A DNA stretch of 58,212 bases, taken from assembly GCA_002897995.1 (NCBI GenBank), contig BDTT01000030.1, positions 1 to 58,212 of the forward strand, written 5' to 3'. Made by a program: the position numbers and the translations under genes. Below the pieces are notes generated by a model, which saw nothing but the letters and a program-made list of their open reading frames with translations, was not told where the DNA came from and searched no databases. Shown here in pieces: positions 34,358 through 42,919 of this stretch; the first letter of the stretch is position 1, and the number at the start of each line of letters is the position of its first letter. The DNA comes from a bacterium BMS3Bbin10 (GTDB lineage: Bacteria; Pseudomonadota; Alphaproteobacteria; Rhizobiales; Methyloligellaceae).

Positions 34358-37255
34358 ATGCTCAGGAAGAAGGTAAACGGGGTTGCGAAAGGCCCCCGTT
34401 TGTCGTCTGCCATAAGCGAGCTGACCGGTGGCGCCGTCGATCGGCGTACCTTCCTGCGCAATTCGGGACTGGCTATCGGCGGTCTCGCGGCTGTAACAGG
34501 CTTGCGCAGCGGAATGGTCACCAAAGCAGAGGCAGCGTCCGACAACAGCGGGGCGATCAAGATCAAGAAATCGATCTGTACCCATTGTGCGGTGTGTTGC
34601 ACGGTCTTGGCAGAGGTGCAGAACGGCGTTTGGATCGGGCAGGAGCCCGGTTTCGACAGCCCGATCAACCTTGGCGCCCATTGCGCCAAAGGCGCCGCGG
34701 TACGCGAACACGCTCATGGCGAGCGGCGTCTGAAGTTCCCGACCAAGCTCGTGGGCGGTAAATGGAAAAAGATCAGCTGGGACGACGCGATTAACGAGAT
34801 TGGCGACAAGATGCTCGCCATCCGTAAAGAGTCCGGCCCCGACTCGGTCTATTGGCTCGGTTCGGCGAAACATTCGAACGAACAAGCCTATTTGTTCCGC
34901 AAACTCTACGCGTTCTGGGGGTCCAATAACGGCGATCACCAGGCACGGATCTGTCACTCGACCACGGTTGCGGGTGTTGCCAACACCTGGGGCTATGGCG
35001 CGATGACGAACTCCTTTAATGACATCCGGAAAACTAAGGCGATGATCCTGCTCGGATCCAATCCGAGCGAGGCTCACCCCGTTGCCCTTCAGCATATACT
35101 GAAGGCGAAGGAGGAGAACAACGCCGCGCTGATCGTTTGCGATCCGCGTTTCACGCGGACAGCTTCTCACGCTACGGAATTTGTCCGGTTGCGTCCGGGT
35201 ACGGACGTCGCCCTCATCTGGGGCATTCTCTGGCACATTTTCGAGAATAGCTGGGAAGACCAGGAGTATATCCGGCAGCGTGTGTGGGGCCTGGAGTATA
35301 TCCGCGAGGAAGTGAAGAAATGGACACCGGAAGAGACCAAGAGGGTCACCGGAGTCCCTGGTTCACAACTTCGCCGTGTCGCACGCACTCTCGCCACCAA
35401 CAGGCCGGGGACGATCATCTGGTGCATGGGTGGCACGCAGCATACGACCGGCAACAACAACACCCGCGCCTACTGCATTCTGCAGCTGGCGCTCGGCAAT
35501 ATCGGCCGTACGGGCGGCGGCGCCAATATCTTCCGTGGCCACGACAATGTGCAGGGCGCGACAGACTTCTGCGTGCTTTCGCATTCATTGCCGGGCTATT
35601 ACGGCCTCAAGAAAGGCTCATGGAAGCATTGGGCGCGCGTTTGGGATGTCGAATATGACTATCTCAAGGGCCGGTTTGCATCCGAAAAGCTGATGCAGTC
35701 GAAGGGCATCCCCGTGTCGCGCTGGGTGGACGGCGTGCTGGAAGCCAAGGACAAGATAGACCAGCCGGACAATCTCCGGGCCATGGTGTTCTGGGGCCAT
35801 GCCAACAACTCGCAGACCCGCGGCATAGAGATGAAGAAGGCGTTCGAGAAGCTCGATCTTCTCGTCGTCGTCGATCCCTATCCGACATTCAGCGCGGTGA
35901 TGTCCGATCGCACCGACGGTGTTTATCTGCTTCCCGCCTCGACGCAGTATGAGACCTACGGGTCCGTCACCGCGTCGAACCGTTCGCTGCAATGGCGTGA
36001 AAAGGTTATCGAACCGGTGTTCGAATGCCTGCCCGATCACACGATCATATACAAATTCGCCAAGAAGCTCGGTTTCGCCGACGAGATGTTCAAGAACATC
36101 AAAGTCGAGAACGATGAGCCGAATGTCGAAGAGATAACCCTTGAATTCAACAAGGGCATGTGGACGATCGGGTATACGGGCCAGTCTCCGGACCGGCTCA
36201 AACTGCACATGGCCAATCAGCACACTTTCGACAAGACCACGCTCAAGGCGAATGGCGGTCCGGCCGATGGTGAGTATTACGGTCTGCCATGGCCGTGCTG
36301 GGGTACCGCGGAAATGAAGCACCCGGGCACACCCAATCTGTATGATCCGTCAATGCCCGTCGCCGAAGGCGGCTTGAACTTCCGCGCCCGTTTCGGCGTC
36401 AAGGCGCCGGACAAGTGGGGTGGAGCGAACCTGCTCGCCGAAGGCGGCAATGAGGGCGTTTCCTATCCCGTCGGCAACGAGCTGAAGGACGGGCATCCCG
36501 AGTTCACCATGGCCATGCTGAAAAAGCTTGGCTGGGAGGGTGACCTCACGGCGGATGAGACGGCAGTCATCGAAAAAATCGCCGGCGACAAAACCAACTG
36601 GAAGACCGACCTTTCGGGCGGTATCCAGCGCGTCGCGATCAAGCATGGCTGTGCGCCTTTCGGCAACTCGAAGGCACGGACCGTGGTCTGGAATTTCCCG
36701 GATCCCATTCCGCTCCATCGCGAGCCGTTATACACGCCCCGGCGTGATCTTCTGGACAAGTACGCAACGTATTCCGACCGGCAGATGTTCCGCCTTCCGA
36801 CCCGCTACGCTTCGATTCAGGAGCAGGATTTCTCGAAAGAGTATCCGCTCATCATGACATCGGGGCGCCTCGTTGAATATGAGGGCGGCGGTGAGGAATC
36901 CAGGTCCAACAAGTGGCTGGCGGAGCTTCAGCAAGACATGTTTGTTGAAATCAATACGTCGGACGCGAACAATCTGGGCATCAGGGATGGTCAGATGGTC
37001 TGGGTGGAAGGCGCCGAAAAGGCGAAGCTCAAGGTTATGGCCATGGTTACCGAACGGGTCGGCAGGGGCGTTGTGTTCATGCCGTTCCATTTCGGCGGTC
37101 ATTTCCAGGGCAAGGACCTTAGGGACAAATATCCCGAAGGCGCCGATCCATATGTACTCGGCGAAGCCGCGAACGTGGCCTTCACTTACGGGTATGACTC
37201 CGTGACCAATATGCAGGAGACGAAAGTGTCTCTCTGCAAGGTCTACAAGGCATAA
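34358..37255 (+). CDS. fdhA: Formate dehydrogenase catalytic subunit (Mo-bisMGD, Tat-exported)
   Basis: Oxidises formate to CO2 in the periplasm. The 965-aa precursor has a Tat signal (DRRTFLRNSG, residues 28-37), an N-terminal [4Fe-4S] site (Cys74, Cys77, Cys81, Cys109), then the molybdopterin oxidoreductase and dinucleotide-binding domains. The metal ligand is Cys199 followed by His200 (ARICHSTT), where FdnG/FdoG of E. coli carry selenocysteine. Slightly shorter than FdnG (~1015 aa). The ATG at 34358 has an excellent site, AAGGAGGAAGCG. Followed 12 bases later by fdhB. Confidence 0.97.
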   Translation: MLRKKVNGVAKGPRLSSAISELTGGAVDRRTFLRNSGLAIGGLAAVTGLRSGMVTKAEAASDNSGAIKIKKSICTHCAVCCTVLAEVQNGVWIGQEPGFDSPINLGAHCAKGAAVREHAHGERRLKFPTKLVGGKWKKISWDDAINEIGDKMLAIRKESGPDSVYWLGSAKHSNEQAYLFRKLYAFWGSNNGDHQARICHSTTVAGVANTWGYGAMTNSFNDIRKTKAMILLGSNPSEAHPVALQHILKAKEENNAALIVCDPRFTRTASHATEFVRLRPGTDVALIWGILWHIFENSWEDQEYIRQRVWGLEYIREEVKKWTPEETKRVTGVPGSQLRRVARTLATNRPGTIIWCMGGTQHTTGNNNTRAYCILQLALGNIGRTGGGANIFRGHDNVQGATDFCVLSHSLPGYYGLKKGSWKHWARVWDVEYDYLKGRFASEKLMQSKGIPVSRWVDGVLEAKDKIDQPDNLRAMVFWGHANNSQTRGIEMKKAFEKLDLLVVVDPYPTFSAVMSDRTDGVYLLPASTQYETYGSVTASNRSLQWREKVIEPVFECLPDHTIIYKFAKKLGFADEMFKNIKVENDEPNVEEITLEFNKGMWTIGYTGQSPDRLKLHMANQHTFDKTTLKANGGPADGEYYGLPWPCWGTAEMKHPGTPNLYDPSMPVAEGGLNFRARFGVKAPDKWGGANLLAEGGNEGVSYPVGNELKDGHPEFTMAMLKKLGWEGDLTADETAVIEKIAGDKTNWKTDLSGGIQRVAIKHGCAPFGNSKARTVVWNFPDPIPLHREPLYTPRRDLLDKYATYSDRQMFRLPTRYASIQEQDFSKEYPLIMTSGRLVEYEGGGEESRSNKWLAELQQDMFVEINTSDANNLGIRDGQMVWVEGAEKAKLKVMAMVTERVGRGVVFMPFHFGGHFQGKDLRDKYPEGADPYVLGEAANVAFTYGYDSVTNMQETKVSLCKVYKA

Positions 37256-37267
37256 GGAGTACACGCG

Positions 37268-37861
37268 ATGGCTAGGATGAAGTTCCTTTGTGATGCAGAA
37301 CGCTGCATCGAATGCAACGCGTGTGTTACGGCGTGCAAGAACGAGAATGAGGTCCCTTGGGGTATCAATCGCCGCCGGGTGGTGACGATCAATGACGGCA
37401 AGCCGGGTGAGAGATCGATCTCGGTCGCCTGCATGCATTGTTCCGATGCGCCCTGCATGGCGGTGTGTCCGGTGGATGTGTTTTACCAGACCGACGAAGG
37501 TGTGGTGCTGCACTCCAAGGATCTCTGCATCGGTTGCGGCTATTGCTTCTATGCGTGCCCGTTCGGCGCGCCGCAATTCCCGCAGGTCGGCAATTTCGGT
37601 TCCCGCGGCAAGATGGACAAATGTACCTTCTGCGCCGGTGGTCCCGAGACCGACAAATCCGACGTTGAGTTCAAGAAGTACGGCCGTAATCGCCTTGCGG
37701 AAGGCAAGCTGCCGCTTTGTGCCGAGATGTGCTCGACCAAGGCCCTGCTTGCCGGCGACGGCGATGTCGTATCCGACATCTACCGTGAGCGCGTGGTATC
37801 GCGCGGCTTCGGCTCCGGTGCATGGGGCTGGGGACGGGCATACCCCGGACAAGGCGCGTAA
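37268..37861 (+). CDS. fdhB: Formate dehydrogenase iron-sulfur subunit
   Basis: Relays electrons from the catalytic subunit to the membrane cytochrome. The 197-aa ferredoxin-type protein has four [4Fe-4S] motifs: CIECNACVTACK, CMHCSDAPCMAVCP, CIGCGYCFYACP and CTFC with a later CAEMC. Unlike E. coli FdnH it has no C-terminal transmembrane anchor, so it must be held by the other subunits. AAGGAG precedes the ATG. Confidence 0.96.
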   Translation: MARMKFLCDAERCIECNACVTACKNENEVPWGINRRRVVTINDGKPGERSISVACMHCSDAPCMAVCPVDVFYQTDEGVVLHSKDLCIGCGYCFYACPFGAPQFPQVGNFGSRGKMDKCTFCAGGPETDKSDVEFKKYGRNRLAEGKLPLCAEMCSTKALLAGDGDVVSDIYRERVVSRGFGSGAWGWGRAYPGQGA

Positions 37862-37877
37862 GCAGCAAAACCAGGGC

Positions 37878-37903
37878 GGGGCGGTCTTTTCGGGGGCCGC
37901 CCC
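37878..37903 (+). terminator. GC hairpin after fdhB
   Basis: GGGGCGG (37878-37884) pairs with CCGCCCC (37897-37903) across a 12-base loop, followed by CCTCTTATT. It lies in the 191-base gap before the lipoprotein gene; probably an attenuator that lowers downstream expression rather than the end of the operon. Confidence 0.5.
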
Positions 37904-38052
37904 CCTCTTATTGCCCGAAACCCGATTTCAAATTGGCTTTGGCTTGGTTCTTTTATTGAATTTGGCGGTAACCTTAGACCGTTTCCTGAGGTGCGGGATG
38001 ACGACCGGCGAGATATCGGATTGGGCCGGTTTCGCAAAAAGGGAGAAATTTA

Positions 38053-38229
38053 ATGCGTATGATTTCCTTTTTCCTGATCCTGGCGGGAACGCTGGTTCTC
38101 GCGGGATGCAAGGATGCCGACCGGCCATTGAGCTATGAAAAGGGCGTGTATGCGGGCAAGGCCGATACCAAACTGACGGCCGACCAGCTTGAAGCCCTGC
38201 GCCATAGGGGCGCTCTTCAGAGACAGTAA
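38053..38229 (+). CDS. Small lipoprotein between fdhB and the cytochrome b subunit
   Basis: A 58-aa reading frame with GGGAG seven bases before ATG. The N-terminus RMISFFLILAGTLVLAGCK is a lipoprotein signal with lipobox LAGC; the mature part contains RPLSYEKGVYAGK and ends LEALRHRGALQRQ. Tight spacing to the cytochrome b gene (15 bases) supports a real gene. Function unknown; a membrane-anchored assembly or stability factor of the dehydrogenase is inferred from position only. Confidence 0.8.
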   Translation: MRMISFFLILAGTLVLAGCKDADRPLSYEKGVYAGKADTKLTADQLEALRHRGALQRQ

Positions 38230-38244
38230 CGGGAGGGAACAATC

Positions 38245-39351
38245 ATGACGGCGGTTTCAAGATGCAGGGGCTGGGTTGCGCAGCTCGCCGTGCTCGCGCT
38301 GATTGCTCTGGGAACGACCTTTGCGCTCGAATTTGCCGACCCCCAATATGCCGCGGCGCAGAGCAGCGTGCGCCCTCCGGCGGATGCCACGGCCAATGTG
38401 ATGGGAGGAACCGTTCCGGGCATGTCGCGGAGCAGTGATTCCGCCTCGGAGATATGGCGCGCCGTGCGCAAGGGCGTTAAGGGCACGGTCTCGATTCCCG
38501 ATAAAAAGGCGGGTCATCTGGTTCAGTCCGAGGGTGATTCCTGGCGGGCTGTCAGGAACGGCCCGATCGCGACCTGGGGCGTCATCGGCCTGGCGGGCGT
38601 GATTGCCCTGCTGGCTGTATTTTTTCTTATTCGCGGCAAGATCCGCGTTGAACACGGCATGGCCGGACGCACCATTACGCGCTTCACGGACATCGAGCGG
38701 ATAGGCCACTGGCTGCTGGCCGTGTCCTTTATCATTCTGGCGGTCACCGGGCTCAACATCACCTATGGCAAATACTTCCTGCTGCCGGTGCTGGGCAAGC
38801 CCGCCTTCGCCGCGCTCGCGGCCGGCGGCAAGTGGCTGCACAGTTATGTGGCGTTTGCCTTCATGGCCGGACTGGCGATGGTCCTGGTTCTCTGGATCAG
38901 GGAGAATTTCCCGGACAAATACGATCTCATATGGTTCCTCAAGGGCGGCGGCATGATCGTAAAGGGCGTGCATCCGCCATCGAAGAAATTCAACGCCGGT
39001 CAAAAAATTCTCTTCTGGCTGGTTATCTGGGGCGGGCTGGGCCTGAGCCTGACCGGCATCGCCCTGCTGTTCCCGTTCCAGATAGATTTCCCCGCCGGAA
39101 TGGAGCCGGTCCAGCAGATGCAGTTCGCAACCACGTGGCACGCGGTCATCGCACTTGTCCTGACCATCGTGGTGATCGCCCATATCTATATCGGCACGAT
39201 GGGCATGGAAGGCGCCTTCGATGCCATGGGCACCGGTGAAGTTGACGAGAACTGGGCCAGGGAGCACCACTCCGTCTGGGCCAAGGAAGTCTCCAAATCC
39301 AGACGCGGCCGCAAGGCCAGGGCCAAGGCCAAGGCGGCGCCTGCGGAGTAG
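38245..39351 (+). CDS. Formate dehydrogenase cytochrome b subunit (gamma)
   Basis: Membrane subunit that passes electrons to quinone through two hemes b. The 368-aa protein has an N-terminal signal/anchor, a ~100-residue periplasmic segment, and a core of four to five helices; candidate heme histidines lie in IERIGHWLLAVSF, KWLHSYVAFAFM, TWHAVIALVL and VIAHIYIGTMG. The N-terminal extension matches the longer FdoI-like form found with Cys-type periplasmic enzymes. The C-terminus is lysine/arginine-rich and cytoplasmic. Ribosome site GGGAGG. Confidence 0.93.
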   Translation: MTAVSRCRGWVAQLAVLALIALGTTFALEFADPQYAAAQSSVRPPADATANVMGGTVPGMSRSSDSASEIWRAVRKGVKGTVSIPDKKAGHLVQSEGDSWRAVRNGPIATWGVIGLAGVIALLAVFFLIRGKIRVEHGMAGRTITRFTDIERIGHWLLAVSFIILAVTGLNITYGKYFLLPVLGKPAFAALAAGGKWLHSYVAFAFMAGLAMVLVLWIRENFPDKYDLIWFLKGGGMIVKGVHPPSKKFNAGQKILFWLVIWGGLGLSLTGIALLFPFQIDFPAGMEPVQQMQFATTWHAVIALVLTIVVIAHIYIGTMGMEGAFDAMGTGEVDENWAREHHSVWAKEVSKSRRGRKARAKAKAAPAE

Positions 39352-39424
39352 CGCGAAGTTTGCGGACAGGCGGCGCCAGCCGGTGTCCCCGCCTGCCCGC
39401 CTCGCGCCAGTTCAGGCGAACGTC

Positions 39425-40975
39425 ATGCCAGGCAGGGATAACGCAAATCCGGGGCGGTTTTGGTCACAGCGCGTGTTGATGCGCGTGTCAATCTGTGCGC
39501 TGGGCGCGCTTCTTCTGCTGTCCCGGCCGCTCTGGCGCGGGGCTGAATTCGAAGCCCGCGCCGAGGAGAGCGATGCGGCGGTCACGGCGTCCGCCGCGAA
39601 ACCGGACGCCCCGAAAGACGCGTCCGCTCCCGGCGGGCAGGGCGATCTCAGCCTCCGGGGCCATGGCGGGCCGGTTCACTCCATTAAACTTAACAGCGCC
39701 AAAACCCGCGCGCTGACCGGCAGTTTCGACTATTCCATGATGCTGTGGGACCTGAGCGCACGGCCCCCGAAGCAAATCCGGCGCTTCGACAAACATGACG
39801 GGTGGGTCAAGGCGGTCGCCCTTCACCGCGATGGCAGGCGCGCGCTTTCAGCCGGCGGCGGCGATGTCTGGCTCTGGGATCTGGCCACGGGCGAGGCCCT
39901 GTACCGGTTCAAGGGACACAAGGCGGAAATCTCCGCGCTCGCCCTGTCGCCTGACGGCAAATGGGCGGCGTCCGCGAGCAGCGACCGGACCGTGCGGCTC
40001 TGGAACCTTGAGACCCGGCGGGCCGGACCGGTGCTCAAGGGGCATAAAGGGCCGGTCAACGCCGTTGCTTTCTCCGCGGACGGCAAGACCGTTTTCACCG
40101 CCGGCTATGACGGGACCATTCGCAGCTGGGCGAGCGCCGGCGGCGCGTTCAAACGCATCCTCTACCGCCACGGATTCGGCATCAACGCCATGGCGCGCCT
40201 GCCGGGCAAGAAGGATCTTCTGGTGTTCGGCGCGCTCGACGGCCGCGCCCTCGTCATCGACGCAAGGACCGGCGAACGGGTCCATCGGTTCAAGGCGCTG
40301 CAAGGCCCGTTTCTGGCGATCGCGCTACAGGAGAAGCCGGGCCTGCTGGCCCTTTCCGGGTTCGAGAAGAAGGGCGGCGACATTGTCGGGTTCATTCATG
40401 TGTTCCGCCTCGGCGACTGGGCGCCGATCGAGGAATATGAAAACCCGCGCGGGCCCATCTGGGCGATGGATTTCGGCGCCATCGGGGCGACGATCTACTA
40501 TGGCGGCAAAGACGACCGGGTGACCGTCTGGCAGGTCAGCCCGCGCAAGGAGTTTGAAACGATTGCCGGGCCGATGCCGCGGCGCTTTGAGGTGAACGGC
40601 ACCGCCGATCAGGGCGAGTTGCAATTTGTGCGCAAATGCTCTCTTTGCCACACATTGACGTCGGATGGCGGCAACCGGGCCGGGCCGACGCTCTACCGGC
40701 TGTTCGGCCGCAGGGCCGGCACGCTGCCCGGCTATCCCTACTCGGACACATTGAAAAATGCTGATATAATATGGAGCGCGGAGACAATTGAACTGCTCTT
40801 CGGCCTTGGCCCCAGCCACTATTTGCCGGGCACGAAGATGCCGCTGCAGAAAATCTCGGACCCGAAGAAACGCGAAGCGCTGATTGCCTATCTGAAAACA
40901 GCCAGCGACGCCAAGAGCGAAGACAGCAGCCGAAAGAGCGACGAGACAGGAAAAGATAGTTCTAAGGAGCAGTGA
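39425..40975 (+). CDS. Exported WD40-repeat / cytochrome c fusion protein
   Basis: A 516-aa protein with an N-terminal export signal or anchor (RVSICALGALLLLSRPLW at ~20-37), a WD40 beta-propeller at ~75-385 (repeats such as LSPDGKWAASASSDRTVRLW and FSADGKTVFTAGYDGTIRSW), and a class I cytochrome c domain. The heme site is Cys405-x-x-Cys408-His409; the axial methionine is in PGTKMPLQK. The domain resembles cytochrome c550. Ends in a charged Ser/Lys/Glu tail. Position right after the cytochrome b subunit suggests an electron-transfer or docking partner. ATG 39425 or 39479. Confidence 0.9.
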   Translation: MPGRDNANPGRFWSQRVLMRVSICALGALLLLSRPLWRGAEFEARAEESDAAVTASAAKPDAPKDASAPGGQGDLSLRGHGGPVHSIKLNSAKTRALTGSFDYSMMLWDLSARPPKQIRRFDKHDGWVKAVALHRDGRRALSAGGGDVWLWDLATGEALYRFKGHKAEISALALSPDGKWAASASSDRTVRLWNLETRRAGPVLKGHKGPVNAVAFSADGKTVFTAGYDGTIRSWASAGGAFKRILYRHGFGINAMARLPGKKDLLVFGALDGRALVIDARTGERVHRFKALQGPFLAIALQEKPGLLALSGFEKKGGDIVGFIHVFRLGDWAPIEEYENPRGPIWAMDFGAIGATIYYGGKDDRVTVWQVSPRKEFETIAGPMPRRFEVNGTADQGELQFVRKCSLCHTLTSDGGNRAGPTLYRLFGRRAGTLPGYPYSDTLKNADIIWSAETIELLFGLGPSHYLPGTKMPLQKISDPKKREALIAYLKTASDAKSEDSSRKSDETGKDSSKEQ

Positions 40976-40976
40976 C

Positions 40977-41105
40977 ATGAAAGCCTTTGTGATGAGCATG
41001 ATTGGCCTGGCCGCGATCACCCTGATCGCAGCTTTCGGCCTTGGCGTGATCGATATGTCGGCTGAACAGGTCTACTTGTCGACGAGCGGCAACGTCCGGC
41101 TGTAG
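40977..41105 (+). CDS. 42-aa single-span membrane peptide
   Basis: Starts one base after the stop of the WD40-cytochrome gene, with AAGGAG seven bases before ATG. The sequence is one hydrophobic helix (FVMSMIGLAAITLIAAFGLG) followed by a short polar tail ending STSGNVRL. Clearly a translatable gene by spacing and ribosome site; possibly a small subunit of the membrane complex. Confidence 0.7.
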   Translation: MKAFVMSMIGLAAITLIAAFGLGVIDMSAEQVYLSTSGNVRL

Positions 41106-41110
41106 GGTGT

Positions 41111-41272
41111 TTGCGGTTTCGGTTGAGCCTCCCGGCGGCGCGCGCGGGCGGCAGACGGGTGCGCAAGCCGCGGGATTTTGTCAGCGCCATGTCGCGCCTG
41201 TTGCGGGCCGATGCGCTGGAAATTGAAATTGATCGCGGCGGAGCCGGGCAAACGCTCCGCATCGAGAAGTAA
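41111..41272 (+). CDS. Possible short basic reading frame
   Basis: A frame from TTG 41111 (or TTG 41123, or ATG 41189) to TAA 41272 encodes up to 53 residues, with basic RRVRKPRDFVSAMSRLLRAD and the C-terminal LEIEIDRGGAGQTLRIEK. It fills the space between two co-oriented small genes, but the start and ribosome site are poor. It may be a genuine accessory peptide or chance. Confidence 0.3.
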   Translation: MRFRLSLPAARAGGRRVRKPRDFVSAMSRLLRADALEIEIDRGGAGQTLRIEK

Positions 41273-41301
41273 CAACGGTACGGAAAAGTCAGGAGATTCA
41301 G

Positions 41302-41496
41302 ATGGACGAAGACCGCTTCAACATGTCACTGCGGAAATTCCTCAAGCAGGTGGGCGTGACCTCCCAGCAGAAGATCGAAAAGGTCGTGCGCGAAGGAGGT
41401 GCGGGAGACGCCGCCTCGCTCAAGGTGAAGATGGTGCTGAGCGCGGAAGGCACGGATTTGAATCACATCGTCGAGGGTGAAATCGAGATCGGCTAG
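41302..41496 (+). CDS. DUF6494-family small protein
   Basis: A 64-aa protein beginning MDEDRFNMSLRKFLKQVGVT, the conserved start of the DUF6494 family recalled from alphaproteobacterial formate dehydrogenase clusters; the rest is EKVVREGG and KMVLSAEGTDLNHIVEGEI. No known activity. AGGAG precedes the ATG. Followed by a palindromic repeat. Confidence 0.75.
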   Translation: MDEDRFNMSLRKFLKQVGVTSQQKIEKVVREGGAGDAASLKVKMVLSAEGTDLNHIVEGEIEIG

Positions 41497-41523
41497 ATGT
41501 GAGCCGTGTTTGAAGTAATCCAA

Positions 41524-41598
41524 GCCACCCGCTCCCCCTTGCCCAACCACCCCGTGAGTGTACCCTTGGGGTGGCCCGCGCAAGGGGGAGCGGGTGGC
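41524..41598. repeat. Long inverted repeat, copy 2
   Basis: Outer arms GCCACCCGCTCCCCCTTG (41524-41541) and CAAGGGGGAGCGGGTGGC (41581-41598) pair perfectly; inner CCACCCC (41547-41553) pairs with GGGGTGG (41568-41574), with an unpaired bubble between. The loop shares GTACCCTTG with copy 1 at 19956-20037. A T-to-C change in the left arm relative to copy 1 is matched by A-to-G in the right arm. Confidence 0.92.
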
Positions 41599-41665
41599 TG
41601 GGCACTTCCGGTTTCATTGACACCCCTGAAGAGCCTGCCCCCACACGCCGACACTCAAACCTCAG

Positions 41666-42415
41666 ATGGCGATCATGCATCAACCTGACCCTACATTCCC
41701 CCCGCTCCTCAAGGGCCACGATATCCCCGGGTCCGGCAGCGCGTATGACGTGGCCTGCGCCAAAGCGTCGGCCGGTGAACTGGGCGCCGGGGATGTGGTG
41801 TGGAGCCGCCATGCGTCGCGCGTCGGCATAGCCATTATTCTTGAGCCGGAAGTTCCCCTTGAGACGGCCGTGCAGATGCTGCCTCTCTCGATGGTGGCGA
41901 TCGGCGATTGTCTCGGCGCGCTCACGCCGCCTCAGGTTGGGCTGACATTCACATGGCCGGGCGAGATTCGCCTCAACGGCGCGTTTGGCGGAACCATGAA
42001 GGCGGCGGCGGGGGGCGTGCGCGATGCCGGCGCGGTGCCTGAGTGGATGGTTCTGGGTCTGTGGCTGCGCCACAGGCGCGAGGACGCCGAGCCGGAGCCG
42101 GGCGATGTGCCGGACCGGACCTGGCTGTCGGAGGAAGGCTGCACGGAGCTGAGCCGTACCGAAATTATCGAGTCCTACACCCGCCATTTCCTCACCTGGC
42201 TCAATTCGTGGAACGAGGACGGATTCAAATCCATACACGCGTCCTGGTGGTTCCGGGCCCAGGAGAGGGACGAGGAGGTGACAGTGGAACTCGGCGGGCA
42301 AACGCTCACCGGAGTTGTTCGCGGGCTCGACGACAACGGCAATCTGCTGTTGCAGCGCGATGAGGCCACGAAGGCGGCGCTGCTCATCGACTATTTCGAA
42401 TTTCCCGAAGCGTGA
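41666..42415 (+). CDS. Biotin/lipoate-protein-ligase-like protein with DUF4444-type C-terminus
   Basis: A 249-aa protein resembling the LplA/LipB/BirA-type catalytic fold (LPLSMVAIGDCLGAL, GEIRLNGAFGGTMKAAAGG) followed by a C-terminal small domain (LTGVVRGLDDNGNLLLQRDE), the arrangement of the DUF4444-containing ligase family in alphaproteobacterial formate dehydrogenase clusters. No biotin- or lipoate-accepting protein lies next to it. Substrate unknown; modification of a dehydrogenase accessory protein is speculation. ATG 41666 or 41675. Confidence 0.75.
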   Translation: MAIMHQPDPTFPPLLKGHDIPGSGSAYDVACAKASAGELGAGDVVWSRHASRVGIAIILEPEVPLETAVQMLPLSMVAIGDCLGALTPPQVGLTFTWPGEIRLNGAFGGTMKAAAGGVRDAGAVPEWMVLGLWLRHRREDAEPEPGDVPDRTWLSEEGCTELSRTEIIESYTRHFLTWLNSWNEDGFKSIHASWWFRAQERDEEVTVELGGQTLTGVVRGLDDNGNLLLQRDEATKAALLIDYFEFPEA

Positions 42416-42430
42416 AGATCGGCCGCATCC

Positions 42431-42919
42431 ATGAAATTCCTCAGGACCATCCGGTTCGATTCTTCAGACGATCATGTGTTTGAATTGACGGCGGCGCCCG
42501 ATGAATGGGCGGTGTCGGGGGGCTTCGCATTTGCCGGCCTCGCCGGCGGTGACGTGAAGGGCAAAACAAGACAGGCCTTCGCCAACGGTTTCCTCGGGCT
42601 CGGCTCCTTCGGCCGGTCAACATTTACGGCCGTGGGCGAATGCGGCGAGGATGATCTTGCCGGTATCGAGCGCGCCCTGGCGAAGCATTTCATCGACAAG
42701 TATGGCGCGCCGGACGAGGACGCCGCGCTTGGCGCCGCGCGCGACGAGGCGCAATTCATTCTCGATTTGTGCGAGACGCCGCTCATCAACACGATCTTCA
42801 CGGTGCGCCGGAGCTTTGCCGATGACGGGCGGATCAGGGAAGAATTCCGGACCATTCAGGCTCCCGACGCGCAGCCCAAACACACGCGTATCTGGAGCGT
42901 CGTCGAAGACCATGAATGA
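42431..42919 (+). CDS. DUF6505-family protein
   Basis: A 162-aa soluble protein starting MKFLRTIRFDSSDDHVFEL and containing KGKTRQAFANGFLGLGSFGRS, which matches my memory of DUF6505 proteins from formate dehydrogenase loci. No motif suggests an activity. Starts 15 bases after the ligase-like gene and overlaps the next gene by 8 bases. Confidence 0.7.
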   Translation: MKFLRTIRFDSSDDHVFELTAAPDEWAVSGGFAFAGLAGGDVKGKTRQAFANGFLGLGSFGRSTFTAVGECGEDDLAGIERALAKHFIDKYGAPDEDAALGAARDEAQFILDLCETPLINTIFTVRRSFADDGRIREEFRTIQAPDAQPKHTRIWSVVEDHE

